This document shows, one piece after another, positions 43,886 through 53,119 of a stretch of DNA of 61,429 nt. The notes beneath the pieces were generated by a model that was given only the letters and a program-made list of their open reading frames with translations, was not told where the DNA came from and did no database searches. The position numbers and the translations under genes are program-made. The DNA is from JANYGM01 sp043764015 (GTDB lineage Bacteria; Bacteroidota; Bacteroidia; Cytophagales; Thermonemataceae). The number at the start of each line of letters is the position of its first letter. Positions within the stretch are counted from its first letter, which is position 1. The stretch covers positions 1-61,429 of the forward strand of contig JAYUKY010000035.1 of NCBI GenBank assembly GCA_043764015.1. The letters run 5' to 3'.

Positions 43886-46153
43886 TTAGTTTTCAACAAC
43901 TAATTTTTTCAATATTGTACCTTTATCAGACTGAATACGGATATAATACAAGCCTGCTTTTATATTCTGCAAAGATATTTCAGAAGTAACAGTTAAATCT
44001 TGTTCTGTTACTTTTTGTCCTACTATATTGATAATTTCAGCTTTGTTAGCACGAATATTCACGCCTTCAAAACTTATCATAAAGTTTTTAGAAGCAGGAT
44101 TTGGATAAAGTTTCACGGCATTAGAAAGTTTAACATCTACACTTGTAGCAACATCATAAGCAGTAGCACAAGTTTCGTTGCTATAATTAGATAAAGACCC
44201 ACCAGTTATTTCGGCACGCACACGGTAGCAATATTTAGCACCTGGTACAAGCCCCAAAGGTCTTGGTAAAGTCACTGAAAGAGAATCTTTAAAACTTACT
44301 GATACTTTTTGTCCTAATAATGTTGTAACAGTACCTATCACCTTAAATGTTTGTGCTGGCGTAACATTATCTCTTTTTCTTTCTATTATGTACTTAGTTT
44401 CAAGGATAGAGTTATCTTTCCAAGTAAGTAATATCTTAGGTGTTGTTCCAGTTGTTGGGTCGTTATTGGTAGGAGTAACATAATCTCCATCTTCTATCAC
44501 TTCTGCTATTGCTGTTAGGTTTGTTGGTGCTTCAATAATTTGTGTAGAGGCACAAGCAGAAATACTAAATTCCGAGAGCGCAAGTGGAGTATTTATTTTA
44601 GAACGTACACGGTAGCAATATCTTGTATTGGGCAAAAGAGGCATTCCTATTACGTCTCCATTATCTTTCGTTATATAACGCTTTCTTACAAGACCTGCAC
44701 CAGTAGTTGGAGGACGTACAGAAGTATCTGGAGGGATAGGCACAAATTTAAGAAATTGCCAATTAGGTGCAGGAGATTCTATACTACGTTCTACATCATA
44801 ACCATTTTCTCTTGCTGTTGAAGACACATTAGACATCCATTGCAAGTCAATAACAAACTCATTAGGTCTTGTGATTGCTGTAAACTCCGTAGCACTAGCA
44901 AGCCCTAAAACCACTTCTAATTCGTCAGAAAGCGTAAGACCATTTGTTGTGCCACAATAAGGTACAACGACATAATAATAAGTGATGTTAGCAACTATAG
45001 TATTATCTGCATAACCTGTTGCATTTTGTATTGCCACAGCAAATGGAACAGCAGGAAGCGGTGATGAAGAGAAGTTCATTGTTGTACTTCTGTATATTTT
45101 ATATCCTGTTTCTCCGCTTGCGTTGTCGTCCCACGTAAGAGAGGCACTCGTAACTTGTACGTTTATGCTTGCCGTTAAGTTAGTGGCTTGGTCTAATATA
45201 GCTGATGCACAAGGAATTGGAGTCGTACAAACTGCGGTATTGTAAGAAGAAACCGCACTACCAACAGTAGCCCTGATTCTATAACAATAATTACCACCTG
45301 TCATATTATGTGCGTAAGTAACTGCAGGAGCAGGCACGCTAGCAAGTAATACATAAGTACCTGTAAGTGTGCTAGATACTTCCACATCATAAGCGGTTGC
45401 ATTAGGAGTAGCTCCCCAAGATAAAGCATTAGAAGTGGATATGGCAGCGTTAGGCGTTACCGTAAGTGTGCCTGGTGTAGCAAGCGCAGGAATAATAACT
45501 GATGCAACTGCACTATATGGAGAAAATAAGAATGCGTTTGCCGCTCGTACTCTATAATAATAATTGCTTGGCGTTAGTGGTGTATCTGTATAAGTAAAAG
45601 TACTTGGTATACCAATAAATGGTACTAGGATTGTTCCTATTAATGAAAAGCCTGTTGTTGCACTAGTGGAAGAGCGTTCTATCAAAAATCTAGTTGTCGT
45701 AGTAGCTGTTCCTGCCTGCGTCCACGAAAGGTCAATACTTGTTGGGGCAGTTGGGATGTTAGGCATTGCTGTAACTATTGGAGCTACTGGTGTAGGAAGG
45801 CTAATACAAATAATAGGAGAATAAGCAGAAGCAGCGACTGGAGTAGCGTTATTGATAGCTTTAACACGATAACAGTAATTATCTGGCGTTACATTATCTA
45901 TATAAGTTGTTCCAATGGCTTGTATAGTTGCTATTACTACAAAATTAGCAGTAGTAGTGTTAGGGGAGCGTTCTACCACGAAGTCTGTCGCTGGTGTTGT
46001 TCCTTGTACATAAACTGCCCAGGAAAGAGATATTATGGTTGGATTAGCAGCATTATTAGGTACAACTGTAAGCCCTGCAACGGGTGCTACTTGGGCATAT
46101 ACGCTCATTACAGAGAGTATGAAGCCAAAAAGCGTTAGTATTATTTTTTTCAT
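43886..46153 (-). CDS. Secreted fibronectin-type repeat protein with T9SS sorting domain
   Basis: The 755-residue product has a signal peptide (ending VYAQ) and about seven fibronectin-III-like repeats. These are marked by the recurring 'YCYRVRA' or 'YYYRVRA' strand and by V-x-x-S-W/L-W starts. A C-terminal type A sorting domain follows (VKLYPNPASKNFMISF ... GLYYIRIQSDKGTILKKLVVEN). It is a cargo of the type IX secretion system, released or bound at the cell surface, probably for adhesion or binding. No catalytic domain is seen. The repeats are Thr/Ser/Ala-rich, like many T9SS adhesins. Confidence 0.9.
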   Translation of the reverse strand: MKKIILTLFGFILSVMSVYAQVAPVAGLTVVPNNAANPTIISLSWAVYVQGTTPATDFVVERSPNTTTANFVVIATIQAIGTTYIDNVTPDNYCYRVKAINNATPVAASAYSPIICISLPTPVAPIVTAMPNIPTAPTSIDLSWTQAGTATTTTRFLIERSSTSATTGFSLIGTILVPFIGIPSTFTYTDTPLTPSNYYYRVRAANAFLFSPYSAVASVIIPALATPGTLTVTPNAAISTSNALSWGATPNATAYDVEVSSTLTGTYVLLASVPAPAVTYAHNMTGGNYCYRIRATVGSAVSSYNTAVCTTPIPCASAILDQATNLTASINVQVTSASLTWDDNASGETGYKIYRSTTMNFSSSPLPAVPFAVAIQNATGYADNTIVANITYYYVVVPYCGTTNGLTLSDELEVVLGLASATEFTAITRPNEFVIDLQWMSNVSSTARENGYDVERSIESPAPNWQFLKFVPIPPDTSVRPPTTGAGLVRKRYITKDNGDVIGMPLLPNTRYCYRVRSKINTPLALSEFSISACASTQIIEAPTNLTAIAEVIEDGDYVTPTNNDPTTGTTPKILLTWKDNSILETKYIIERKRDNVTPAQTFKVIGTVTTLLGQKVSVSFKDSLSVTLPRPLGLVPGAKYCYRVRAEITGGSLSNYSNETCATAYDVATSVDVKLSNAVKLYPNPASKNFMISFEGVNIRANKAEIINIVGQKVTEQDLTVTSEISLQNIKAGLYYIRIQSDKGTILKKLVVEN

Positions 46154-46382
46154 GATAAGAATAAGTATTTAAGTTATAAAAATAAGTTATGTAATTTCTT
46201 TATTTTTAGCATTTTCTTAGGGGTTTGCATTCAGCAGTCGTTAAGAAAGAATTATTCTACAAAGAAGGATATTTTTTTTAAGAAAACAAAATAATTTCTA
46301 AAGAAACTTAAAATATATTTTGGTCGTTACACCAATAACGAAATAAAAAAAATTGATTTTCAGTTAAATTCAGCTACATTTT

Positions 46383-46634
46383 ATGTTACAGACATTATTG
46401 GCAACATTGCTTTTGAGTGTTATTATTTTTGGTATTTTCTTTCTTTTTGTGGGGGTGCGTGTGTTTTTCTTAAAAAATGGAGAAATGCGTGGTACTTGCT
46501 CTTCTCAAAGCCCATTTCTCAACAAAGAAGGAATTACCTGCGACTTGTGCGGAAAACCTACAACAGATTGCCCAAATAATAATGCTGAAGCCTCAAAAGA
46601 TGTTTTAGCTTTGCCTAGTATCAAGAAAATGTAA
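46383..46634 (+). CDS. Small Cys-rich membrane protein, NqrM-like
   Basis: The 83-residue product has one N-terminal membrane helix (about 2-30) and then Cys at 39, 53, 56 and 63, in the arrangement GTCS...ITCDLCGKPTTDC. This resembles NqrM (DUF539), a small membrane protein needed to mature the Na+-NQR complex by binding iron. The resemblance is by pattern only, and no nqr genes are in the window. It lies before the DUF177-rpmF operon, which has its own promoter. Confidence 0.6.
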   Translation: MLQTLLATLLLSVIIFGIFFLFVGVRVFFLKNGEMRGTCSSQSPFLNKEGITCDLCGKPTTDCPNNNAEASKDVLALPSIKKM

Positions 46635-46664
46635 ATTTAATTCTAATAAAAAATAAATATTTTT

Positions 46665-46695
46665 TTTGCTTTTGATAATTTTTTGCTTAATTTTG
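46665..46695 (+). promoter_or_regulatory. Promoter of the DUF177-rpmF operon
   Basis: TTTG (46665-46668), 19 nt, TAATTTTG (46688-46695) is the best-spaced Bacteroidota-type promoter in the window, 23 nt before the ATG. Confidence 0.7.
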
Positions 46696-46718
46696 CAGTC
46701 CAATTTTATACACTATAA

Positions 46719-47336
46719 ATGAGCAAGATATCAAAAATATCAAAAAAGTATCTTTTAGATATTTCAAGCCTACGAAGTGAGTCTTATGACTTTGTTTTTG
46801 AAGGTGGAGATGATTTGTTTGCCCTCATAAAAGAAACTCTTGATGTTGATATTGAAGTTGAAAAAGGCAAATTTATAGCTAATTTGCGACTTGTAAAGTC
46901 AGAAGTAATGGTAAAAATTGATTTTGACATTAAAGGAACACTAAATTTGGTTTGTGATAGAAGTTTAGATGAGTTTGAGCAGCCCTTTGAAGTACAAAGT
47001 TTGCACGTCTTTAAGTATGGAACAACTCCAGAAGATTATTCTGACGAGATAACAGTCATCTCAAATGGTATGCAAAGTGTAGATATGGCACCTCTTTTAT
47101 ACGAACTGATTGCACTGCAAATTCCTATGAAAAAATTGCACCCACGCTACAAAGATGAAGATACAAAAGATAGCATAATATATGTTGTTGAAAGTTCAAC
47201 AAAAAACAATAACAGTAAAAATAATAAAAAAGAAGTTGATACAATAGAAACAACTTCAAAAGAGCAAAAAATAGACCCAAGATGGGCAAAATTAGCAGAT
47301 TTAGCTAGTTTAATGAGAAATAAGGATTCAAAATAA
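46719..47336 (+). CDS. DUF177 (YceD-like) protein
   Basis: The 205-residue protein matches the DUF177 family, almost always encoded just before rpmF. It has an N-terminal beta-strand-rich domain with VKIDFDIKGTLNLVCDRSLDEFEQPF (a degenerate version of the Cys-containing YceD strand). It ends with a C-terminal DP-RW-A-L-A-x-L segment (DPRWAKLADLASL). The family is linked to 23S rRNA or 50S maturation in known cases. A Lys/Asn-rich linker (about 165-185) is typical. It is the first gene of the operon. Confidence 0.9.
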   Translation: MSKISKISKKYLLDISSLRSESYDFVFEGGDDLFALIKETLDVDIEVEKGKFIANLRLVKSEVMVKIDFDIKGTLNLVCDRSLDEFEQPFEVQSLHVFKYGTTPEDYSDEITVISNGMQSVDMAPLLYELIALQIPMKKLHPRYKDEDTKDSIIYVVESSTKNNNSKNNKKEVDTIETTSKEQKIDPRWAKLADLASLMRNKDSK

Positions 47337-47407
47337 AACTTTTTTAAGTTTAAAAATCAATATATAATAAATTTTAATTCATTCAATAATTCAAAATATT
47401 TTTTACA

Positions 47408-47608
47408 ATGGCACATCCTAAACGTAGAATATCCAAAACACGCCGTGACAAGCGCAGAACTCACTATAAAGCTACTCCTCTTGCTATCTCTACTTGCCAA
47501 GAAACTGGTGAAGCGCACGTATCTCATAGAGCTTATGTAGTAAATAATGACCTTTATTACAATGGCAAACTGGCTATTGAAGGCTATTTGAGAACAAGAA
47601 CTGCATAG
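47408..47608 (+). CDS. rpmF: Ribosomal protein bL32
   Basis: The 66-residue product starts MAHPKRRISKTRRDKRRTH and contains the usual L32 core (GEAHVSHRAYV). It has one Cys (TCQETGE), so the zinc site of four-Cys forms is absent, as in many bacteria. It is a structural protein of the large ribosomal subunit. The gap to DUF177 is 71 nt. A strong terminator follows. Confidence 0.97.
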   Translation: MAHPKRRISKTRRDKRRTHYKATPLAISTCQETGEAHVSHRAYVVNNDLYYNGKLAIEGYLRTRTA

Positions 47609-47636
47609 TAATGCTAAGTTTTAATGCTTTTATTCT

Positions 47637-47676
47637 AACACAATGTAATCTTAAATTACGTTGTGTTGTTTTTTTT
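47637..47676. terminator. Terminator after rpmF
   Basis: AACACAATGTAAT pairs with ATTACGTTGTGTT around CTTAA, followed by a long T-run. It also sits at the end of the convergent methyltransferase gene. Confidence 0.9.
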
Positions 47677-47687
47677 ATGTAGTTTTT

Positions 47688-48347
47688 TCATTTTGTCATA
47701 ACAACTGTATAATGTGGGTAAACAAAGGTGCGTTGCTTATGCGTTGTTTCAATTTTGAAACCAATATTTTTAGCTTTTTCTATAAAGCTATCACAAGTCC
47801 ATTCGTTGCCTATTTCTTGTGAAAAAACAAGGTCGTGAATTTTGTTAAAAGTACACCAAAACGGCTGCCCCGCATCTATATCTTTGAAAATAAATTTTGC
47901 CCCAACCTGCATTTTCTCGTATATTTGCACCAAAAAAGCCTCTTGCATTGATTTAGGAATGTGGTGCAAAACATCTAGCATCACCAAAACATCATAGTTT
48001 TTGATGTTGCTAGGGATATTTTTACCATCATAAATACTTAGCGCAATACTCGTTTCATTTTCTATTTGAAATTTATTAAGCAAAATTTTAGCATTTTTTA
48101 CTAATTCCTCACGAATTTCTATGCCCCCCAGAAGCGTAGGGCTACAAAATTCTCCTACCAAAAATAAAAACATACCAGAACCACAACCAATGTCAAAAAC
48201 CTTGCTTTTAGGTGGTATTTGTGCTAGGAGTTTGTCAAAAGGGCAAATATAAGGTCGGTAAACTATTTTTAGTTTATTGGTGAAAGAAGTGGATAAATTG
48301 TGTTCTTTGAGGGTTTTTATAAGATTCTCCGTTGTGATTGCTTGCAT
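47688..48347 (-). CDS. Class I SAM-dependent methyltransferase
   Basis: The 219-residue protein has the Rossmann motif VFDIGCGSGMFL (about residues 50-61), followed by an acidic GGIEIREE and a LVMLDVLHHIP post-I motif. It ends with an aromatic-rich beta-strand. These features place it among small-molecule or lipid methyltransferases. It lies in a minus-strand cluster downstream of the UbiA-like and HAD genes, which suggests modification of a polyprenyl or lipid-linked intermediate; this is inference only. Confidence 0.85.
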   Translation of the reverse strand: MQAITTENLIKTLKEHNLSTSFTNKLKIVYRPYICPFDKLLAQIPPKSKVFDIGCGSGMFLFLVGEFCSPTLLGGIEIREELVKNAKILLNKFQIENETSIALSIYDGKNIPSNIKNYDVLVMLDVLHHIPKSMQEAFLVQIYEKMQVGAKFIFKDIDAGQPFWCTFNKIHDLVFSQEIGNEWTCDSFIEKAKNIGFKIETTHKQRTFVYPHYTVVMTK

Positions 48348-48388
48348 TTTTTAGTTGGTTTTTTTGGTGTGATTTCTAAAAACTATTT

Positions 48389-48405
48389 ATACTCGTACTT
48401 CGTAT
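48389..48405 (-). repeat. Heptamer pair after UbiA-family stop
   Basis: Plus-strand ATACTCG and TACTTCG-type units end 18 nt from the UbiA-family stop. On the minus strand they read GAAGTAC, GAGTATA outward. Confidence 0.55.
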
Positions 48406-48423
48406 TTTGTGCCTATTTATATA

Positions 48424-49326
48424 TTATTTTACATATATTAGAAATAAATTCATCATTATCCAAGTTAAAACGGTGAAAATTATAAATTTATCTTTAAGTA
48501 ATATCTGTGTTGGGTCTGCGCTTTTTTGTTCCACGAAAGTAATCTGAAAGTACCTCAAAACACCCACCAACACAGGAAAAACTGTAATATAAGAATAATC
48601 TGTGTGCAATCTGTTTGCTAAATCAGGTGAGATAGCATACATAATATATGCTACGATAATTACTGCTGCAAGCACCACCATAGCTGCATTGATAAATTCT
48701 AAGTTATAGCCTTCTACCGACTTTCTAGCCATAAAACCCTCATTATTCATCAGCAACACATCATCTCTTCTCTTAGAAAAACCAAGAAATAAAGCCAGCA
48801 AAAAAGTTAAAATAATCAACCATTTTGACAAAATAATGCCCAAAACAACGCCTCCTGCAAGTACACGCAACAAAAAACCAGAAGAAATAACCAAAATATC
48901 AATTAAAGCTATTCTTTTGAGATAAAAACAATATAACAAATTCAATATAAAATAACAGACTATAATACCCAAAAAGATGAAATTAAGTGGTATGGCTAAT
49001 GAAAATCCTGTCAGAAAAATAATAAAAAACAATATTTTAGCTTCATTTTTGGTAATTTTTCCAGCAGCAAGTGGTCTTTTTGACTTTGTGGGGTGAATTT
49101 TATCTTTTTCAATATCCACATAATCATTGATAATATAAATGCTACTTGCCACCAACGAAAAGGACAAAAAAGCTATCAAAAGTAGCTTTATATTATGTAT
49201 TTCATTAATTTGGGAGGCAAAAAATGCAGGAATAAATACAAATGTATTTTTTATCCATTGATGTACCCTAATAAATTTAATGTAAAATATTGCTTTCCCC
49301 ATTACTTTTCCCATTACTTTTTCCAT
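48424..49326 (-). CDS. UbiA-family prenyltransferase (decaprenyl-phosphate phosphoribosyltransferase-like)
   Basis: The product has about nine membrane segments and the UbiA-family motif NDYVDIEKDKIHPTKSKRPLAAG, which is the form seen in decaprenyl-phosphate phosphoribosyltransferases (DPPR synthases). A second aspartate region reads SKRRDDVLL. It would transfer phosphoribose to a polyprenyl phosphate at the inner membrane. Three in-frame ATG codons (49326, 49314, 49302) occur within a 12-bp tandem repeat. A fourth at 49371 overlaps the upstream HAD gene by 38 nt, so 49326 is chosen, but the choice is uncertain. Confidence 0.85.
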   Translation of the reverse strand: MEKVMGKVMGKAIFYIKFIRVHQWIKNTFVFIPAFFASQINEIHNIKLLLIAFLSFSLVASSIYIINDYVDIEKDKIHPTKSKRPLAAGKITKNEAKILFFIIFLTGFSLAIPLNFIFLGIIVCYFILNLLYCFYLKRIALIDILVISSGFLLRVLAGGVVLGIILSKWLIILTFLLALFLGFSKRRDDVLLMNNEGFMARKSVEGYNLEFINAAMVVLAAVIIVAYIMYAISPDLANRLHTDYSYITVFPVLVGVLRYFQITFVEQKSADPTQILLKDKFIIFTVLTWIMMNLFLIYVK

Positions 49327-49333
49327 TACTTTT
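49298..49333 (-). repeat. 12-bp tandem repeat carrying three start codons
   Basis: Three copies of CCCATTACTTTT (last copy with one change) encode MEKVMGKVMGK. Each copy contains an in-frame ATG at the start of the UbiA-family gene. Copy-number change would shift the start in steps of four codons without a frameshift. Confidence 0.9.
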
Positions 49334-49957
49334 TTATTCTTTAAAATACTTATAAAATGGCTTTGTCGCAAGTTTTAGCATTGGCAAATCCCCGCTTGTA
49401 TCTCCGTAGGCATATATTTCTTTACTATTTCCTTGATTATCAAATTGATAATCAGTAATATTGAGATAAGATTTTATGCGGTTTACCTTTTCTTGCCCGT
49501 GACAATTTTCTCCAACAAAATTACCCGTAATTTTGCCATTTTTAGTGGCTAATTGGGTAGCTATTAGTTCAAAATCATTGTTTTTGCACCATTCAGCAAG
49601 ATAATTTTCCAAAGATGCCGACACAATAATAATTCTATCTCCTTGTTTTTTATGCTCTTGAAGTGCTTTTTGGGCAGTTTTTCTGATAATTACGGGCAAC
49701 TTTTCATTTCCAAAAATAGTACATTTTTTATTAAAATTTTCTTCTGTTTCTCCTTCAAAAAAATATTTTATCACATATTTCTTTGCTTTTTCATTGCTTA
49801 ATATTTTTAGTTTATAGGCAACCAAGATAGGCAAAAGAAGCAGACTTCCTTTCAAAAACTGCCATTTACTCACATAAAACCTAATAAAAATAAAAAAACT
49901 ATCTTTATTACTAATTGTGCCATCAAAGTCAAATAAGGCTAAATTTCTATTATTCAT
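49334..49957 (-). CDS. HAD-superfamily (SerB/HAD-IB type) phosphatase
   Basis: From the chosen start at 49957 (MNNRNLALFDFDGTI) the product is about 207 residues. It has motif I DFDGTIS, motif II VSAS (IIIVSAS), and a motif III-IV region GDTSGDLPML. This is the HAD-IB layout shared with phosphoserine phosphatase. Its position directly upstream of the UbiA-family gene suggests it dephosphorylates the phosphoribosyl-lipid product, as a phosphatase does in decaprenyl-phosphoryl-arabinose synthesis; this is inference. A longer frame would add 22 hydrophobic residues at the N-terminus. Confidence 0.85.
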   Translation of the reverse strand: MNNRNLALFDFDGTISNKDSFFIFIRFYVSKWQFLKGSLLLLPILVAYKLKILSNEKAKKYVIKYFFEGETEENFNKKCTIFGNEKLPVIIRKTAQKALQEHKKQGDRIIIVSASLENYLAEWCKNNDFELIATQLATKNGKITGNFVGENCHGQEKVNRIKSYLNITDYQFDNQGNSKEIYAYGDTSGDLPMLKLATKPFYKYFKE

Positions 49958-50059
49958 TATGGGAATTTGAAGGAAATTTACTAAATTGCTGTCAAAAGTA
50001 ACAAATAAATCAATGAAATACACTTTTAACTATAATTTTCTGTTATAAATCTTGTAAAT

Positions 50060-51607
50060 ATGCCCTTAGATTTTTTCAAAACGTACCAAAAAACCTTTAT
50101 TTTTATTTTGTTTTTTCTGCTTTTGTGCTTCTTAGGCTATGAAATTGATCCAAATGCACGTATGGATGACGACTACATAGGCGAACAAGTATATTGGCTG
50201 ATGCAAAAAGGTTATGTAAAATCAGAGTTAATGGGTGGTTTTGGTGGCATTGGTTTAGAAAATCATCAAGCAGTTTTCCATAAATTATGGGTTTATAATG
50301 GGTTTTTATTTTGCGAAATTGTTGGCTGGTCTATTTTTAGCCTGCATTGTGCTTCTATATTTTATTTGTTGGTGTTTGTGGGCATTTTTTACATTCATAT
50401 AAAAAGAAAATACACTGAAAACAATTGGTTTTTATATGGTTTGATAGCTTTTTTGTTTTTATCTCACCACGAACTCAAAAATATGGCTTGGAGTTTTCGC
50501 CCTGAAGTAATGGTAATGTGTTTGGGGTTTATTTCTTATCATTTTTTGAGTATTTTTTTAGATAGAAATCAGCAAAATCAACAAAAAGCCCACCCAAACA
50601 AGCAAATTTACCTTATTTTAGCAGGTATTTTTGCAGGTTTGGCATTTTTGACACACTTAAACGGTTTGATATTTGCAGGAGCAGGTTTTGGCTTGCTTCT
50701 TATCCAAAAGCAATGGAAAAATGCCCTCATTTTTGGAATTTTTGTAACCATTGTTTTCTCGTTTTACTTTGCTGATATTCTCATATACACGGATTTGGCG
50801 CATTTTTGGAAACAATTTAGCAGCGACCCATCTCTAGTTAAAAGTAATTTTGGATTGGCTGGTTTGGCTGAACGCATTTTGTTGGAGCAGGCTCGTTATT
50901 TATACACAGAAAAGGAAATTCCTCTTACTTTTTTATTAGTTTTGACGCTTAGTTTTGCATGGAAGTATTTTAGAAAATTACATACTAACTTGCTGAATTA
51001 CAGTTTGTTATTGATGGGAATTATGTGTATTTGGTGTTATAGCAAAGTGCCTTATTTACTGATTTTGTTGTTGCCATTTCTGACACTTTTGATTGCGCTG
51101 GGCGTACAATATCTGCTGCAGAATAACACCCAAAATAAATCTCCAAAATGGTTGCCTAAAATGATGTTAATAGGAGTTTTAGCACATTTTGGTATTAATT
51201 TAGTTTATACTTTTCTGAAAATAAAACAAAATTATATTGCTTGGCAAACACTTTCTACGCAACAAACAAGCGCACAACTCTCACAAATAATAAAAAATTA
51301 CGAAAAAGTGGCTACAATGAAAGATAAAAAGATTTTAGCTTCTGGAAATTTTATTTTTGATGAAATAAATAATTTTAAAGCTATTAAAAATATGGCGCAA
51401 TATGATTTTTTTATTGATTATCATAACAAACCTAAAATGAATTTTACGCAACTTTTGGATTCTGCAACCGTCCATAAAATCAATTATATCATTTTGAATA
51501 ACGAACAAGGAAATACTTTTGAAGTTGAGAAATTTTATCCAAAATATCCAAATCAAATAACACTTATCAAAAAAGATGATTTATACTGGATTTTTAAGAT
51601 TAAATAA
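50060..51607 (+). CDS. GT-C type (family 39-like) membrane glycosyltransferase
   Basis: The 515-residue product has about ten membrane helices. Just after the first helix comes an acidic DDD motif (ARMDDDYIGEQVYWLMQKGYVKSEL), like the catalytic Asp loop of GT-C enzymes such as ArnT and PMT. A soluble C-terminal part follows from about residue 420. GT-C enzymes use polyprenyl-phosphate sugars outside the membrane, which fits the UbiA-family and HAD genes that diverge from it. The family assignment is by layout only. Confidence 0.7.
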   Translation: MPLDFFKTYQKTFIFILFFLLLCFLGYEIDPNARMDDDYIGEQVYWLMQKGYVKSELMGGFGGIGLENHQAVFHKLWVYNGFLFCEIVGWSIFSLHCASIFYLLVFVGIFYIHIKRKYTENNWFLYGLIAFLFLSHHELKNMAWSFRPEVMVMCLGFISYHFLSIFLDRNQQNQQKAHPNKQIYLILAGIFAGLAFLTHLNGLIFAGAGFGLLLIQKQWKNALIFGIFVTIVFSFYFADILIYTDLAHFWKQFSSDPSLVKSNFGLAGLAERILLEQARYLYTEKEIPLTFLLVLTLSFAWKYFRKLHTNLLNYSLLLMGIMCIWCYSKVPYLLILLLPFLTLLIALGVQYLLQNNTQNKSPKWLPKMMLIGVLAHFGINLVYTFLKIKQNYIAWQTLSTQQTSAQLSQIIKNYEKVATMKDKKILASGNFIFDEINNFKAIKNMAQYDFFIDYHNKPKMNFTQLLDSATVHKINYIILNNEQGNTFEVEKFYPKYPNQITLIKKDDLYWIFKIK

Positions 51608-51614
51608 TAAAATA

Positions 51615-52565
51615 ATGAAGGCAATCATAAAAAATAAGATAATTCTAAATGAAATCCATTCTGCCTCCGCCATAGAACTTATTGATAATCAGTTGTTTAT
51701 TATTGGTGATAATAGTCCATTTTTATTTGTTTTGGATTTGGAAGGAAATATCAAAAACAAAGTACGAATATTTGATATTAAAGATGCGAATGTTACTACC
51801 AATGAAAACGTAATAATCATTCCAAAAAAAGAAAAACCTGATTTTGAAGCGTCCTGTGTGCTAAATATCAACCAAAAAAAGTATCTTTTTGTGGTGGGTT
51901 CTGGCTCGTCTGATAAAAGAAATCTTGCTGTTTTGATAGATTTGGAAACTTTTGAAGTCAAAAAAATAGCCCTTAAAAATCTTTATAAACTTTTTGCAAA
52001 ATTTATTTTTTTGAGTATAAATGCCCAAAATGATGAGTTAAATATAGAAGGACTTTGTGCAAACTATAAAAATGTTTACTTTTTCCAACGTGGAAATGTC
52101 AACGGAAATAATTTCGTTTTTAGTATTGTTATTAGTGATATGATTACGTATTTATTTTCAGAAAAACAAACTATCAATATCAAAAAAATAAATAAGCAAA
52201 GAGTTGCGTTACCAAGCATAGAAGGTATTTTTTCAGGTTTTTCTGGTGCGTGTTTTGCTGATAATCAAGGCAATAACTGGCAAAATACAATTCAGAAAAT
52301 TTTGTGGACCTCTTCCGTAGAAAATACTAAAAATGCTATTGATGACGGAGGCGTACTTGGGAGCTTTTTAGGTACTTATAATCTTTATAATCAACAAGTT
52401 GAAAGTTCAATTATTACTGAAATCATTAACCAAAAAGAAACTGTTTTTACTGGAAAAGTTGAAGGTATTTGCGCTACTTATTGGTCAGATGATTTAAAAC
52501 AAGCAATAGCAGTTACAGATGCAGATGGTGGCTGTTCTGAAATGCTTTTTATAGAAATTTCCTAA
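51615..52565 (+). CDS. Hypothetical protein, predicted beta-propeller-like
   Basis: The start at 51615 (MKAIIKNKIILNE) is preferred; an upstream in-frame ATG lies inside the previous gene. The 316-residue product contains a SASAIELIDNQLFIIGD opening, a KKYLFVVGSGSSDKRN turn, an LNIEGLCANYKN segment and late VEGICATYW and AVTDADGG repeats. These look like blades of a small beta-propeller, with similarity in feel to DUF6929 proteins. No signal peptide is seen. It is 7 nt after the GT-C gene and so probably co-transcribed. Function unknown. Confidence 0.65.
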   Translation: MKAIIKNKIILNEIHSASAIELIDNQLFIIGDNSPFLFVLDLEGNIKNKVRIFDIKDANVTTNENVIIIPKKEKPDFEASCVLNINQKKYLFVVGSGSSDKRNLAVLIDLETFEVKKIALKNLYKLFAKFIFLSINAQNDELNIEGLCANYKNVYFFQRGNVNGNNFVFSIVISDMITYLFSEKQTINIKKINKQRVALPSIEGIFSGFSGACFADNQGNNWQNTIQKILWTSSVENTKNAIDDGGVLGSFLGTYNLYNQQVESSIITEIINQKETVFTGKVEGICATYWSDDLKQAIAVTDADGGCSEMLFIEIS

Positions 52566-52566
52566 A

Positions 52567-52594
52567 ACTCACAACTTATAATTCACAACTCAAA
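52567..52594 (-). repeat. Heptamer array abutting a start codon
   Basis: Plus-strand units ACTCACA, ACTTATA, ATTCACA, ACTCAAA end immediately before the ATG at 52595. They fill the whole gap from the previous stop. The minus strand reads outward from the downstream gene. Confidence 0.85.
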
Positions 52595-53119
52595 ATGCTT
52601 TTACGCCAAGAAATAGAGCCACAACTCCAAATAGCAGAACAATTATACCCAAAAATATTGGAATTAGTGAAAGAATATGACTACTTTAATCATAAATTAG
52701 AGGCAGAAGTTGCAAGCAAAATAATCAAAAAAATTGCTGATTTAGCCAATAAAGACCTTTCAGAAGAAAGCCTTTCAGAAAATAGAAATCCTAATGATTG
52801 GGAGCTATTAGCCTTTAATTTTGCCTTGCCGTATCCCCAAAAAGCAGAAGATATCAGCAAAGAAGAAGCTACAGAAATAGTCAAAAGAATACAATTTATT
52901 TCTTATGATAGCTTTGATAGTCAGGTAGTTACGAAAGAGTTTAAAGGAAATAAATATGCTTTTTGCGCAATGCTTGCACAAGGTTATTTTATGGAATTTC
53001 TTGACCTCAATTTCTCGCACCCAAACGTGTATAAATTGTTCCAAAGGCAAGAAATCAACGGAAAATGGGTAGAATTATCCGTTGAAGAAATTGTAATGCA
53101 ACTAATGATGTATGATTAA
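52595..53119 (+). CDS. Hypothetical protein (174 aa)
   Basis: The protein is helical and acidic, with no signal peptide. The central segment NDWELLAFNFALPYP and the C-terminal YAFCAMLAQGYFMEFLDLNFSHP suggest a folded soluble domain that I do not recognise. It is tandem to the propeller-like gene and overlaps the convergent DUF4199 gene by 4 nt at its stop. A heptamer array serves as its whole 5' spacer. Confidence 0.65.
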   Translation: MLLRQEIEPQLQIAEQLYPKILELVKEYDYFNHKLEAEVASKIIKKIADLANKDLSEESLSENRNPNDWELLAFNFALPYPQKAEDISKEEATEIVKRIQFISYDSFDSQVVTKEFKGNKYAFCAMLAQGYFMEFLDLNFSHPNVYKLFQRQEINGKWVELSVEEIVMQLMMYD

